Source of the DNA: Saccoglossus kowalevskii
Taxonomy: Eukaryota; Hemichordata; Enteropneusta; Harrimaniidae
Reading direction: 5' to 3'
Assembly (NCBI RefSeq): GCF_000003605.2
Contig: NW_003115029.1
Span: forward strand, 1 to 64,000
DNA length: 64,000 nt
This document shows positions 10,441-21,900 of the stretch, piece by piece. The position numbers and the translations under genes were made by a program. Below the pieces are notes generated by a model, which had not been told where the DNA came from, ran no database searches, and worked only from the letters and a program-made list of their open reading frames with translations. The first letter of the stretch is position 1; every line of letters starts with the position of its first letter.

Positions 10441-13400
10441 ATAAATGAATAAAAGCGAGATGAAAACAGCCTATATAAGCAGAGTATCACATGAGCTGAC
10501 TGACCGTAAAAATGATAGAAAACAGCATGCTATGTTGGTAAAAGCGTGCGAAACGTTGGCGGAGTTACATGTATATTTAACGTAAGTCATTGGAATGCCA
10601 ACCCCGCAGTTAAATTTCGAAAACATTAAGTAATTGTCTGGAAAATGCCAGATATATAAGCAGATTATGGCAACTGCAAACCGTAAATCGAAGACAAACT
10701 GCTTTCTAGGTTTTGAAAAACGATTGCAAAGTTTGTAGATTCGTTTGGGAATGTTACATATGATATTATATTGACGGGTTACATAGTCAAAAGTTCGAAA
10801 ACTTAAAAAAATATTTCGTAAATTGCCGTTAAAGTAGCGTACTATTATTCGAGCATGTAGAGGTCATAGGTCAATTCAAGAAGTTACTCGTACAAACGCT
10901 ATCAGGTTTAAAACAGTGTCAAACATGAAATAGTCGCCAGATCGGGCATATTTCAAATTGCGTAACTAGTAGTGTTGGTAGGTGAAGAGACAAAGTTTAA
11001 AGTCAAGCTCAATCGGCATGGTTAGTTCTTGCATGGGAGACTGCCTGAGAAAACCAGCTAGGGAATTTTTGTTTTGGTTTCATCACATACATATCAAACA
11101 TATGAGACAATGTTCGTGCATCTTTTTTTCACTGTAATGTCAATTATTTTTAGTAGAAAAACATGGAAATTTAGGCATGTTTTCAAGTTCATGAACATTT
11201 TTCCAATTTCTCTATTATTTTTGGAGATCATATTGGTGATGATGTCGGCACATAGTGGGGTTTGACCTGTTAACGTACCGTGAAAAATCGTACAAAGTGA
11301 ATGCAAAGTTGTGCAAAGTGATTGGAAAGTTTGTAGATATATTTGTATGCTTGACCTAACTTGTTGGCATATAGAAACCCGCAGTTGTAAAGTCAAATAA
11401 ATGAATAAAAGCGAGACGACAACAGCCTATATAAGCAGAGTATCACATGAGCTGACTGACCGCAAAAATGATAGAAAACAGCATGCAAAGTTGGTAAAAG
11501 TGTTCGAAACGTTCGCGGAGTTACATGTATATTTAACCTAAGTCATTGGAATGCCAACCCCGCAGTTAAATTTCGAAAACATTAAGTAATTGTCTGGAAA
11601 ATGCCAGATATATAAGCAGATTATGGCAACTGCAAACCGTAAATCGAAGACAAACTGCTTTCTAGGTTTTGAAAAACGATTGCAAAGTTTGTAGATTCGT
11701 TTGGGAATGTTACATATGATATTATATTGACGGGTTACATAGTCAAAAGTTCGAAAACTTAAAAAAATATTTCGTAAATTGCCGTTAAAGTAGCGTACTA
11801 TTATTCGCAGCATGTAGAGGTCATAGGTCAATTCAAGAAGTTACTCGTACAAACGCTATCAGGTTTAAAACAGTGTCAAACATGAAATAGTCGCCAGATC
11901 GGGCATATTTCAAATTGCGTAACTAGTAGTGTTGGTAGGTGAAGAGACAAAGTTTAAAGTCAAGCTCAATCGGCATGGTTAGTTCTTGCATGGGAGACTG
12001 CCTGAGAAAACCAGCTAGGGAATTTTGTTTGGTTTCATCACATACATATCAAACATATGAGACAATGTTCGTGCATCTTTTTTTCACTGTAATGTCAATT
12101 ATTTTTAGTAGAAAAACATGGAAATTTAGGCATGTTTTCAAGTTCATGAACATTTTTCCAATTTCTCTATTATTTTTGGAGATCATATTGGTGATGATGT
12201 CGGCACATAGTGGGGTTTGACCTATTAACGTATCGTGAAAAGTCGTACAAAGTGAACGCAAAGTTGTGCAAAGTGATTGGAAAGTTTGTAGATATATTTG
12301 TATGCTTGACCTAACTTGTTGGCATATAGAAACCCGCAGTTGTAAAGTCAAATAAATGAATAAAAGCGAGATGAAAACAGCCTATAAAAGCAGAGTATCA
12401 CATGGCTGACTGACCGTAAAAATGATAGAAAACAGCATGCTATGTTGGTAAAAGCGTGCGAAACGTTGGCGGAGTTACATGTATATTTAACCTAAGTCAT
12501 TGGAATGCCAACCCCGCAGTTAAATTTCGAAAACATTAAGTAAAAGTCAAGAAAATGCCAGATATATAAGCAGATTATGGCAACTGCAAACAGAAAATCG
12601 AAGACAAACTGCTTGCAAAGTTTTGAAAAACGATTGCAAAGTTTGTAGATTCGTTTGGGAATGTTACATATGATATTATATTGACGGGTTACATAGTCAA
12701 AAGTTCGAAAACTTAAAAAAATATTTCGTAAATTGCCGTTAAAGTAACGTACTATTATTCGCAGCATGTAGAGGTCATAGGTCAATTCAAGAAGTTACTC
12801 GTACAAACGCTATCAGGTTTAAAACAGTGTCAAACATGAAATAGTCGCCAGATCGGGCATATTTCAAATTGCGTAACTAGTAGTGTTGGTAGGTGAAGAG
12901 GCAAAGTTTAAAGTCAAGCTCAATCGGCATGGTTAGTTCTTGCATGGGAGACTGCCTGAGAAAACCCAGCTAGGGAATTTTTTTTTTGGTTTCATCACAT
13001 ACATATCAAACATATGAGACAACGTTCGTGCATCTTTTTTTCACTGTAATGTCAATTATTTTTAGTAGAAAAACATGGAAATTTAGGCATGTTTTCAAGT
13101 TCATGAACATTTTTCCAATTTCTCTATTATTTTTGGAGATCATATTGGTGATGATGTCGGCACATAGTGGGGTTTGACCTGTTAACGTACCGTGAAAAGT
13201 CGTACAAAGTGAACGCAAAGTTGTGCAAAGTGATTGGAAAGTTTGTAGATATATTTGTATGCTTGACCTAACTTGTTGGCATATAGAAACCCGCAGTTGT
13301 AAAGTCAAATAAATGAATAAAAGCGAGATGAAAACAGCCTATAAAAGCAGAGTATCACATGAGCTGACTGACCGTAAAAATGATAGAAAACAGCATGCTA

Positions 13401-14261
13401 TGTTGGTAAAAGCGTGTGAAACGTTGGCGGAGTTACATGTATATTTAACCTAAGTCATTGGAATGCCAACCCCGCAGTTAAATTTCGAAAACATTAAGTA
13501 AAAGTCAAGAAAATGCCAGATATATAAGCAGATTATGGCAACTGCAAACAGAAAATCGAAGACAAACTGCTTGCAAAGTTTTGAAAAACGATTGCAAAGT
13601 TTGTAGATTCGTTTGGGAATGTTACATATGATATTATATTGACGGGTTACATAGTCAAAAGTTCGAAAACTTAAAAAAAATATTTCGTAAATTGCCGTTA
13701 AAGTAGCGTACTATTATTCGCAGCATGTAGAGGTCATAGGTCAATTCAAGAAGTTACTCGTACAAACGCTATCAGGTTTAAAACAGTGTCAAACATGAAA
13801 TAGTCGCCAGATCGGGCATATTTCAAATTGCGTAACTAGTAGTGTTGGTAGGTGAAGAGACAAAGTTTAAAGTCAAGCTCAATCGGCATGGTTAGTTCTT
13901 GCATGGGAGACTGCCTGAGAAAACCAGCTAGGGAATTTTTGTTTTGGTTTCATCACATACATATCAAACATATGAGACAATGTTCGTGCATCTTTTTTTC
14001 ACTGTAATGTCAATTATTTTTAGTAGAAAAACATGGAAATTTAGCATGTTTTCAAGTTCATGAACATTTTTCCATTTTCTCTATTAATTTTGAGATCAAG
14101 TTGTGATGATGTCGGCACATAGTGAGGTTTGACCTGTTAACGTACCGTGAAAAGTCGTACAAAGTGAACGCAAAGTTGTGCAAAGTGATTGGAAAGTCGT
14201 AGATATATTTGTATGCTTGACTAACTTGTTGGCATGTAGAAACCCGCAGTTGTAAAGTCAA
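10441..14261 (+). repeat. Monomers M12-M15, beta block
   Basis: Beta hallmarks are GGGTTACATAG, AAACTTAAAAAAATATTTCG, AGATCGGGCATATTTC, GTAACTAGTAG, CAATCGGCATGG (one G fewer than the usual CGGGCATGG) and GATCATATTGG. M12, M14 and M15 begin with GCATGCTATG; M12 and M13 carry CTTTCTAGGTTTTG. M13 begins GAGACGACAACAGCC. The end of M15 (14041-14275) carries a cluster of single-base deletions. Confidence 0.9.
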
Positions 14262-15065
14262 ATAAATAAATAAAAGCGAGATGAAAACAGCCTATATAAG
14301 CAGAGTATCACATGAGCTGACTGACCGTAAAAATGATAGAAAACAGCATGCAAAGTTGGTAAAAGCGTGCTAAACGTTGGCGGAGTTTCATGTATATTTA
14401 ACCTAAGTCATTGGAATGCCAACCCCGCAGTTAAATTTCGAAAACATTAAGTAAAAGTCAAGAAAATGCCAGATATATAAGCAGATTATGGCAACTGCAA
14501 ACCGTAAATCGAAGACAAACTTCTTTCAAAGTTTTGAAAAGCGATTGCAACGTTTGTAGATTCGTTTGGGAATGTTACATATGATATTATATTGACGGGT
14601 TCCATAGTCAAAAGCTCGAAAACGTAAAACAATATTTCGTAAATTGCCGTTAAAGTAGCGTACTATTATTCACAGCATGTAGAGGTCATAGGTCAATTCA
14701 AGAAGTTACTCGTACAAACGCTATCAGGTTTAAAACAGTGTCAAACATGAAATAGTCGCCAGATCGAGCATATTTCAAATTGCGTAAGCAGTAGTGTGGG
14801 TAGTTAAAGAGACAAAGTTTAAAAGTCAAGCTCAGTCGGTCCTGTTTAGTTCTTGCATGGGAGACTGCCTGAGAAAACCAGCTAGGGAATTTTTTTTGGT
14901 TTCATCACATACATATCAAACATATGAGACAATGTTCGTGCATCTTTTTTTTCACTGTAAATGTCAATTATTTTTAGTAGAAAAACATGGGAAATTTAAG
15001 CATGTTTTCAAGTTCATGAACATTTTTCCCAATTTCTCTGTTATTTTTTGGAGATCAAGTTGGTG
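14041..15065 (+). other. Indel-rich stretch at the M15/M16 boundary
   Basis: Between 14041 and 14275 several bases present in all neighbours are lost (TTAGCATG, TTGTGATGATG, AAAGTCGTAG, TTGACTAAC). Between 14940 and 15065 homopolymers are lengthened instead (T8, GTAAATG, CATGGGAAA, TTTCCCAA, TATTTTTTGG). The mix of single-base losses and gains in homopolymers resembles read-consensus error more than satellite evolution. Confidence 0.55.
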
Positions 15066-15222
15066 ATGATGTCGGCACATAGTGGGGTTGGACCTGTTAA
15101 CGTACCGTGAAAAGTCGTACAAAGTGAACGCAAAGTTGTGCAAAGTGATTGGAAAGTTTGTAGATATATTTGTATGCTTGACTAACTTGTTGGCATAGAG
15201 AAACCCGCAGTTGTAAAGTCAA
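14262..15222 (+). repeat. Monomer M16, transitional, rich in homopolymer indels
   Basis: This 961-bp unit lies between the beta and alpha blocks. Its first half has AACTTCTTTCAAAG, GATTGCAACGTTTG and AAAAGCTCG, shared with M35 and M36 near 32.7 and 33.7 kb. Its second half has extra bases in homopolymers (T8 before CACTG, CATGGGAAATTTAAG, TTTCCCAATTT). The tail already shows the alpha variant GGCATAGAGAAACCC. Confidence 0.85.
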
Positions 15223-18093
15223 ATAAATGAATAAAAGCGAGATAAAAACAGCCTATATAAGCAGAGTATCACATGAGCTGACTGGCCGTAAAAATGATAG
15301 AAAACAGCATGCAAAGTTGGTAAAAGTGTTCGAAACGTTGGCGGAGTTACATGTATATTTAACCTTAGTCATTGGAATGCCAACCCCGCAGTTAAATTTC
15401 GAAAACATTAAGTAATTGTCTGTAAAATGCCAGATATATAAGCAGATTATGGCAACTGCAAACCGCAAATCGAAGACAAACTGCTTGCAAAGTTTTGAAA
15501 AACGATTGCAAAGTTTGTAGATTCGATTGGGAATGTTACATATGATATTATATTGACGGGTTACATAGTCAAAAGTTCGAAAACGTAAAAAAATATTTCG
15601 TAAATTGCCGTTAAAGTAGCGTACTATTGTTCGCAGCATGTAGAGGTCATAGGTCAATTCAAGAAGTTACTCGTACAAACGCTATCAGGTTTAAAACAGT
15701 GTTAAACATGAAATAGTCGCCAAATCGAGAATATTTCAAATTGTGTAACCAGTAGTGTTGGTAGGTGAAGAGACAAAGTTTAAAGTCAAGCTTAATCGGG
15801 CATGGTTAGTTCTTGCATGGGAGACTGCCTGAGAAAACCAGCTAGAGAAATTTTTTTTGGTTTCATCACATACATATCAAACATATGAGACAACGTTCGT
15901 GCATCTTTTTTCACTGTAATGTCAATTATTTTTAGTAGAAAAACATGGAAATTTAGGCATGTTTTCAAGTTCATGAACATTTTTCCAATTTCTCTATTAT
16001 TTTTGGAGATCAAGTTGGTGATGATGTCGGCACATAGTGGGGTTTGACCTGTTAACGTACCGTGAAAAGTCGTACAAAGTGAACGCAAAGTTGTGCAAAG
16101 TGATTGGAAAGTTTGTAGATATATTTGTATGCTTGACCTAACTTGTTGGCATAGAGAAACCCGCAGTTGTAAAGTCAAATAAATGAATAAAAGCGAGATA
16201 AAAATAGCCTATATAAGCAGAGTATCACATGAGCTGACTGGCCGTAAAAATGATAGAAAACAGCATGCAAAGTTGGTAAAAGTGATCGAAACGTTGGCGG
16301 AGTTACATGTATATTTAACCTAAGTCATTGGAATGCCAACCCCGCAGTTAAATTTCGAAAACATTAAGTAATTGTCTGTAAAATGCCAGATATATAAGCA
16401 GATTATGGCAACTGCAAACCGCAAATCGAAGACAAACTGCTTGCAAAGTTTTGAAAAACGATTGCAAAGTTTGTAGATTCGTTTGGGAATGTTACATATG
16501 ATATTATATTGACGGGTTACATAGTCAAAAGTTCGAAAACGTAAAAAAATATTTCGTAAATTGCCGTTAAAGTAGCGTACTATTATTCGCAGCATGTAGA
16601 GGTCATAGGTCAATTCAAGAAGTTACTCGTAAAAACGCTATCAGGTTTAAAACAGTGTTAAACATGAAATAGTCGCCAAAGCGAGAATATTTCAAATTGT
16701 GTAACCAGTAGTGTTGGTAGGTGAAGAGACAAAGTTTAAAGTCAAGCTTAATCGGGCATGGTTAGTTCTTGCATGGGAGACTGCCTGAGAAAACCAGCTA
16801 GAGAATTTTTTTTTGGTTTCATCACATACATATCTTACATATGAAACAACGTTCGTGCATCTTTTTTTCACTGTAATGTCAATTATTTTTAGTACAAAAA
16901 CATGGAAATTTAAGCATGTTTTCGGTTCGTGAACATTTTTCCAATTTCTCTGTTATTTTTGGAGATCAAGTTGGTGATGATGTCGGCACATAGTGGGGTT
17001 TGACCTGTTAACGTACCGTGAAAAGTCGTACAAAGTGAACGCAAAGTTGTGCCCAGTGATTCTAAAGTTTGTAGATATATTTGTATGCTTGACCTAACTT
17101 GTTGGCATATTGAAACCCGCAGTTGTAAAGTCAAATAAATGAATAAAAGCGAGATGAAAACAGCCTATATAAGCAGAGTATCACATGAGCTGACTGGCCG
17201 TAGAAATGATAGAAAACAGCATGCAAAGTTTGTAAAAGTGTTCGAAACGTTGGCGGAGTTACATGTATATTTAACCTAAGTCATTGGAATGCCAACCCTC
17301 GCAGTTAAATTTCGAAAACATTAAGTAATTGTCTGTAAATGCCAGATATATAAGCAGATTATGGCAACTGCAAACCGCAAATCGAAGACAAACTGCTTGC
17401 AAAGTTTTGAAAAACGATTGCAAAGTTTGTAGATTCGTTTGGGAATGTTACATATGATATTATATTGACGGGTTACATAGTCAAAAGTTCGAAAACGTAA
17501 AAAAATATTTCGTAAATTGCCGTTAAAGTAGCGTACTATTGTTCGCAGCATGTAGAGGTCATAGGTCAATTCAAGAAGTTACTCGTACAAACGCTATCAG
17601 GTTTAATTAAAACAGTGTTAAACATGAAATAGTCGCCAAATCGAGAATATTTCAAATTGTGTAACCAGTAGTGTTGTTATGTGAAGAGACAAAGTTTAAA
17701 GTCAAGCTTAATCGGGCATGGTTAGTTCTTGCATGGGAGACTGCCTGAGAAAACCAGCTAGAGAAATTTTTTTTGGTTTCATCACATACATATCAAACAT
17801 ATGAGACAACGTTCGTGCATCTTTTTTCACTGTAATGTCAATTATTTTTAGTAGAAAAACATGGAAATTTAGGCATGTTTTCAAGTTCATGAACATTTTT
17901 CCAATTTCTCTATTATTTTTGGAGATCAAGTTGGTGATGATGTCGGCACATAGTGGGGTTTGACCTGTTAACGTACCGTGAAAAGTCGTACAAAGTGAAC
18001 GCAAAGTTGTGCAAAGTGATTGGAAAGTTTGTAGATATATTTGTATGCTTGACCTAACTTGTTGGCATAGAGAAACCCGCAGTTGTAAAGTCA

Positions 18094-18107
18094 AATAAAT
18101 GAATAAA
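18094..18107 (+). promoter_or_regulatory. Two AATAAA hexamers (representative copy)
   Basis: AATAAA occurs at 18094-18099 and 18102-18107, separated by TG. The pair is present in nearly every monomer, at the monomer boundary used here. AATAAA is the usual eukaryotic polyadenylation hexamer, but in 35% GC DNA it also arises by chance. No transcript evidence is available from sequence. Confidence 0.22.
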
Positions 18108-18125
18108 AGCGAGATAAAAACAGCC

Positions 18126-18133
18126 TATATAAG
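18126..18133 (+). promoter_or_regulatory. TATA-like TATATAAG in sub-unit C (representative copy)
   Basis: TATATAAG matches the eukaryotic TATA-box consensus and is kept in most monomers (a few read TATAAAAG). It lies 19 bases after the AATAAA pair. It may only reflect the ancestral sub-repeat. Confidence 0.25.
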
Positions 18134-18157
18134 CAGAGTATCACACGAGCTGACTGG

Positions 18158-18334
18158 CCGTATAAATGATAGAAAACAGCATGCAAAGTTGGTAAAAGTG
18201 TTCGAAACGTTGGCGGAGTTACATGTATATTTAACCTAAGTCATTGGAATGCCAACCCCGCAGTTAAATTTCGAAAACATTAAGTAATTGTCTGTAAAAT
18301 GCCAGATATATAAGCAGATTATGGCAACTGCAAA
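18158..18334 (+). repeat. Sub-unit A of the monomer (177 bp, representative copy)
   Basis: Starts CCGTATAAATG (CCGTAAAAATG in most copies). Key words in order: GCAAAGTTGGTAAAAGTG, TTAACCTAA, CCCGCAGTTAAAT, TATATAAGCAGATTAT. These fall at nearly the same offsets as the C words TTGACCTAA, CCCGCAGTT and TATATAAGCAGAGTAT, so C and A are tandem duplicates that later diverged. Confidence 0.82.
18307..18314 (+). promoter_or_regulatory. TATA-like TATATAAG in sub-unit A (representative copy)
   Basis: This is the second copy of the same word, 181 bases after the first, so it is explained by the C/A duplication. Some monomers are altered here (GATACATAAG in epsilon units, GATATAGAAG in delta units), which argues against strict constraint. 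Confidence 0.22.
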
Positions 18335-18511
18335 CCGCAAATCGAAGACAAACTGCTTGCAAAGTTTTGAAAAACGATTGCAAAGTTTGTAGATTCGTTT
18401 GGGAATGTTACATATGATATTATATTGATGGGTTACATAGTCAAAAGTTCGAAAACTTAAAAAAATATTTCGTAAATTGCCGTTAAAGTAGCGTACTATT
18501 ATTCGCAGCAT
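18335..18511 (+). repeat. Sub-unit B of the monomer (~177 bp, representative copy)
   Basis: Starts CCGCAAATCG. TTGCAAAGTTTTG, GATTGCAAAGTTTGTAGAT and TTTG match the C words GCAAAGTTGTG, GATTGGAAAGTTTGTAGAT and TTTG at the same offsets. Further on, AGTTCGAAAAC matches AATTTCGAAAAC of A. Similarity is clear over the first 75 bases and weak afterwards; the TATATAAGCAG word is missing. The 3' end is set by analogy with A. Confidence 0.72.
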
Positions 18512-18532
18512 GTAGAGGTCATAGGTCAATTC

Positions 18533-18650
18533 AAGAAGTTACTCGTACAAACGCTATCAGGTTTAAAACAGTGTTAAACATGAAATAGTCGCCAAATCGA
18601 GAATATTTCAAATTGTGTAACCAGTAGTGTTGGTAGGTGAAGAGACAAAG
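18533..18650 (+). repeat. Possible degenerate sub-unit D
   Basis: CGTACAAACGC near 18544 resembles CGTACAAAGTG of sub-unit C, and GTTTAAAGTCAAG about 110 bases later resembles GTTGTAAAGTCAA at a similar distance (118 against 108 bases). Little matches in between, so common origin is not established. Confidence 0.35.
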
Positions 18651-18931
18651 TTTAAAGTCAAGCTTAATCGGGCATGGTTAGTTCTTGCATGGGAGACTGC
18701 CTGAGAAAACCAGCTAGAGAAATTTTTTTTGGTTTCATCACATACATATCAAACATATGAGACAACGTTCGTGCATCTTTTTTCACTGTAATGTCAATTA
18801 TTTTTAGTAGAAAAACATGGAAATTTAGGCATGTTTTCAAGTTCATGAACATTTTTCCAATTTCTCTATTATTTTTGGAGATCAAGTTGGTGATGATGTC
18901 GGCACATAGTGGGGTTTGACCTGTTAACGTA
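18651..18931 (+). repeat. Non-sub-repeat part of the monomer, with two T-tracts
   Basis: This 281-bp part of the representative monomer shows no clear similarity to sub-units C, A or B on either strand. It holds a T8 tract at 18723-18730, which varies between monomers and is sometimes broken by a G, and a second tract of 6 or 7 T (18778-18783) before CACTG. It ends with GACCTGTTAACGTACC, which contains the palindrome GTTAAC. I see no gene in it. Confidence 0.6.
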
Positions 18932-21900
18932 CCGTGAAAAGTCGTACAAAGTGAACGCAAAGTTGTGAAAAGTGATTGGAAAGTTTGTAGATATATTTGT
19001 ATGCTTGACCTAACTTGTTGGCATAGAGAAACCCGCAGTTGTAAAGTCAAATAAATGAATAAAAGCGAGATAAAAACAGCCTATATAAGCAGAGTATCAC
19101 ATGAGCTGACTGGCCGTATAAATGATAGAAAACAGCATGCAAAGTTGGTAAAAGTGTTCGAAACGTTGGCGGAGTTACATGTATATTTAACCTAAGTCAT
19201 TGGAATGCCAACCCCGCAGTTAAATTTCGAAAACATTGAGTAATTGTCTGTAAAATGCCAGATATATAAGCAGATTATGGCAACTGCAAACCGCAAATCG
19301 AAGACAAACTGCTTGCAAAGTTTTGAAAAACGATTGCAAAGTTTGTAGATTCGTTTGGGAATGTTACATATGATATTATATTGACGGGTTACATAGTCAA
19401 AAGTTCGAAAACGTAAAAAAATATTTCGTAAATTGCCGTTAAAGTAGCGTACTATTGTTCGCAGCATGTAGAGGTCATAGGTCAATTCAAGAAGTTACTC
19501 GTACAAACGCTATCAGGTTTAAAACAGTGTTAAACATGAAATAGTCGCCAAATCGAGAATATTTCAAATTGTGTAACCAGTAGTGTTGGTAGGTGAAGAG
19601 ACAAAGTTGAAAGTCAAGCTTAATCGGGCATGGTTAGTTCTTGCATGGGAGACTGCCTGAGAAAACCAGCTAGAGAAATTTTTTTTGGTTTCATCACATA
19701 CATATCAAACATATGAGACAACGTTCGTGCATCTTTTTTCACTGTAATGTCAATTATTTTTAGTAGAAAAACATGGAAATTTAGGCATGTTTTCAAGTTC
19801 ATGAACATTTTTCCAATTTCTCTATTATTTTTGGAGATCAAGTTGGTGATGATGTCGGCACATAGTGGGGTTTGACCTGTTAACGTACCGTGAAAAGTCG
19901 TACAAAGTGAACGCAAAGTTGTGCAAAGTGATTGGAAAGTTTGTAGATATATTTGTATGCTTGACCTAACTTGTTGGCATAGAGAAACCCGCAGTTGTAA
20001 AGTCAAATAAATGAATAAAAGCGAGATAAAAACAGCCTATATAAGCAGAGTATCACATGAGCTGACTGGCCGTAAAAATGATAGAAAACAGCATGCAAAG
20101 TTGGTAAAAGTGTTCGAAACGTTGGCGGAGTTACATGTATATTTAACCTAAGTCATTGGAATGCCAACCCCGCAGTTAAATTTCGAAAACATTAAGTAAT
20201 TGTCTGTAAAATGCCAGATATATAAGCAGATTATGGCAACTGCAAACCGCAAATCGAAGACAAACTGCTTGCAAAGTTTTGAAAAACGATTGCAAAGTTT
20301 GTAGATTCGTTTGGGAATGTTACATATGATATTATATTGACGGGTTACATAGTCAAAAGTTCGAAAACGTAAAAAAATATTTCGTAAATTGCCGTTAAAG
20401 TAGCGTACTATTGTTCGCAGCATGTAGAGGTCATATGTCAATTCAAGAAGTTACTCGTAAAAACGCTATCAGGTTTAAAACAGTGTTAAACATGAAATAG
20501 TCGCCAAAGCGAGAATATTTCAAATTGTGTAACCAGTAGTGTTGGTAGGTGAAGAGACAAAGTTTAAAGTCAAGCTTAATCGGGCATGGTTAGTTCTTGC
20601 ATGGGAGACTGCCTGAGAAAACCAGCTAGAGAATTTTTTTTTGGTTTCATCACATACATATCAAACATATGAGACAACGTTCGTGCATCTTTTTTCACTG
20701 TAATGTCAATTATTTTTAGTAGAAAAACATGGAAATTTAGGCATGTTTTCATGTTCATGAACATTTTTCCAATTTCTCTATTATTTTTGGAGATCAAGTT
20801 GGTGATGATGTCGGCACATAGTGGGGTTTGACCTGTTAACGTACCGTGAAAAGGCGTACAAAGTGAACGCAAAGTTGTGCAAAGTGATTGGAAAGTTTGT
20901 AGATATATTTGTATGCTTGACCTAACTTGTTGGCATAGAGAAACCCGCAGTTGTAAAGTCAAATAAATGAATAAAAGCGAGATAAAAACAGCCTATATAA
21001 GCAGAGTATCACATGAGCTGACTGGCCGTATAAATGATAGAAAACAGCATGCAAAGTTGGTAAAAGTGTTCGAAACGTTGGCGGAGTTACATGTATATTT
21101 AACCTAAGTCATTGGAATGCCCAACCCCGCAGTTAAATTTCGAAAACATTAAGTAATTGTCTGTAAAATGCCAGATATATAAGCAGATTATGGCAACTGC
21201 AAACCGCAAATCGAAGACAAACTGCTTGCAAAGTTTTGAAAAACGATTGCAAAGTTTGTAGATACGTTTGGGAATGTTACATATGATATTATATTGACGG
21301 GTTACATAGTCAAAAGTTCGAAAACGTAAAAAAATATTTCGTAAATTGCCGTTAAAGTAGCGTACTATTGTTCGCAGCATGTAGAGGTCATATGTCAATT
21401 CAAGAAGTTACTCGTACAAACGCTATCAGGTTTAAAACAGTGTTAAACATGAAATAGTCGCCAAATCGAGAATATTTCAAATTGTGTAACCAGTAGTGTT
21501 GGTAGGTGAAGAGACAAAGTTTAAAGTCAAGCTTAATCGGGCATGGTTAGTTCTTGCATGGGAGACTGCCTGAGAAAACCAGCTAGAGAAATTTTTTTTG
21601 GTTTCATCACATACATATCAAACATATGAGACAACGTTCGTGCATCTTTTTTCACTGTAATGTCAATTATTTTTAGTAGAAAAACATGGAAATTTAGGTA
21701 TGTTTTCAAGTTCATGAACATTTTTCCAATTTCTCTATTATTTTTGGAGATCAAGTTGGTGATGATGTCGGCACATAGTGGGGTTTGACCTGTTAACGTA
21801 CCGTGAAAAGTCGTACAAAGTGAACGCAAAGTTGTGCAAAGTGATTGGAAAGTTTGTAGATATATTTGTATGCTTGACCTAACTTGTTGGCATAGAGAAA

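Larger units (their letters stand above)
17976..18157 (+). repeat. Sub-unit C of the monomer (182 bp, representative copy)
   Basis: Runs from CCGTGAAAAG to just before the next CCGT. Key words in order: GCAAAGTTGTGCAAAGTGAT, AAAGTTTGTAGAT, TTGACCTAA, CCCGCAGTTGTAAAGTC, TATATAAGCAGAGTAT. It aligns nearly end to end with sub-unit A, at roughly 60% identity by eye. The representative copy spans the end of M19 and the start of M20; every monomer has one. Confidence 0.82.

Noticed and set aside
18094-18314. Tandem LTR-like element, because AATAAA and TATA-like words lie close together
   Set aside because: No TG/CA ends, target duplications, primer-binding site or coding remnant are seen, and the order (AATAAA before TATA) is a product of the chosen monomer boundary. 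A satellite with internal sub-repeats explains it better.
18386-18412. CENP-B-box-like word ATTCGTTTGGGAATG in sub-unit B
   Set aside because: It starts like the CENP-B box (TTCG) but lacks the required A and CGGG at the fixed spacing. CCCCGCAGTTAAATTTCGAA on the other strand has both half-motifs but 11 bases between them where 7 are needed.
18421-18470. RNA polymerase III B-box-like AGTTCGAAAAC
   Set aside because: Only a partial match to GGTTCRANNCC, with no convincing A box at the proper distance and no tRNA-like fold seen. It does not support a tRNA gene or a SINE.
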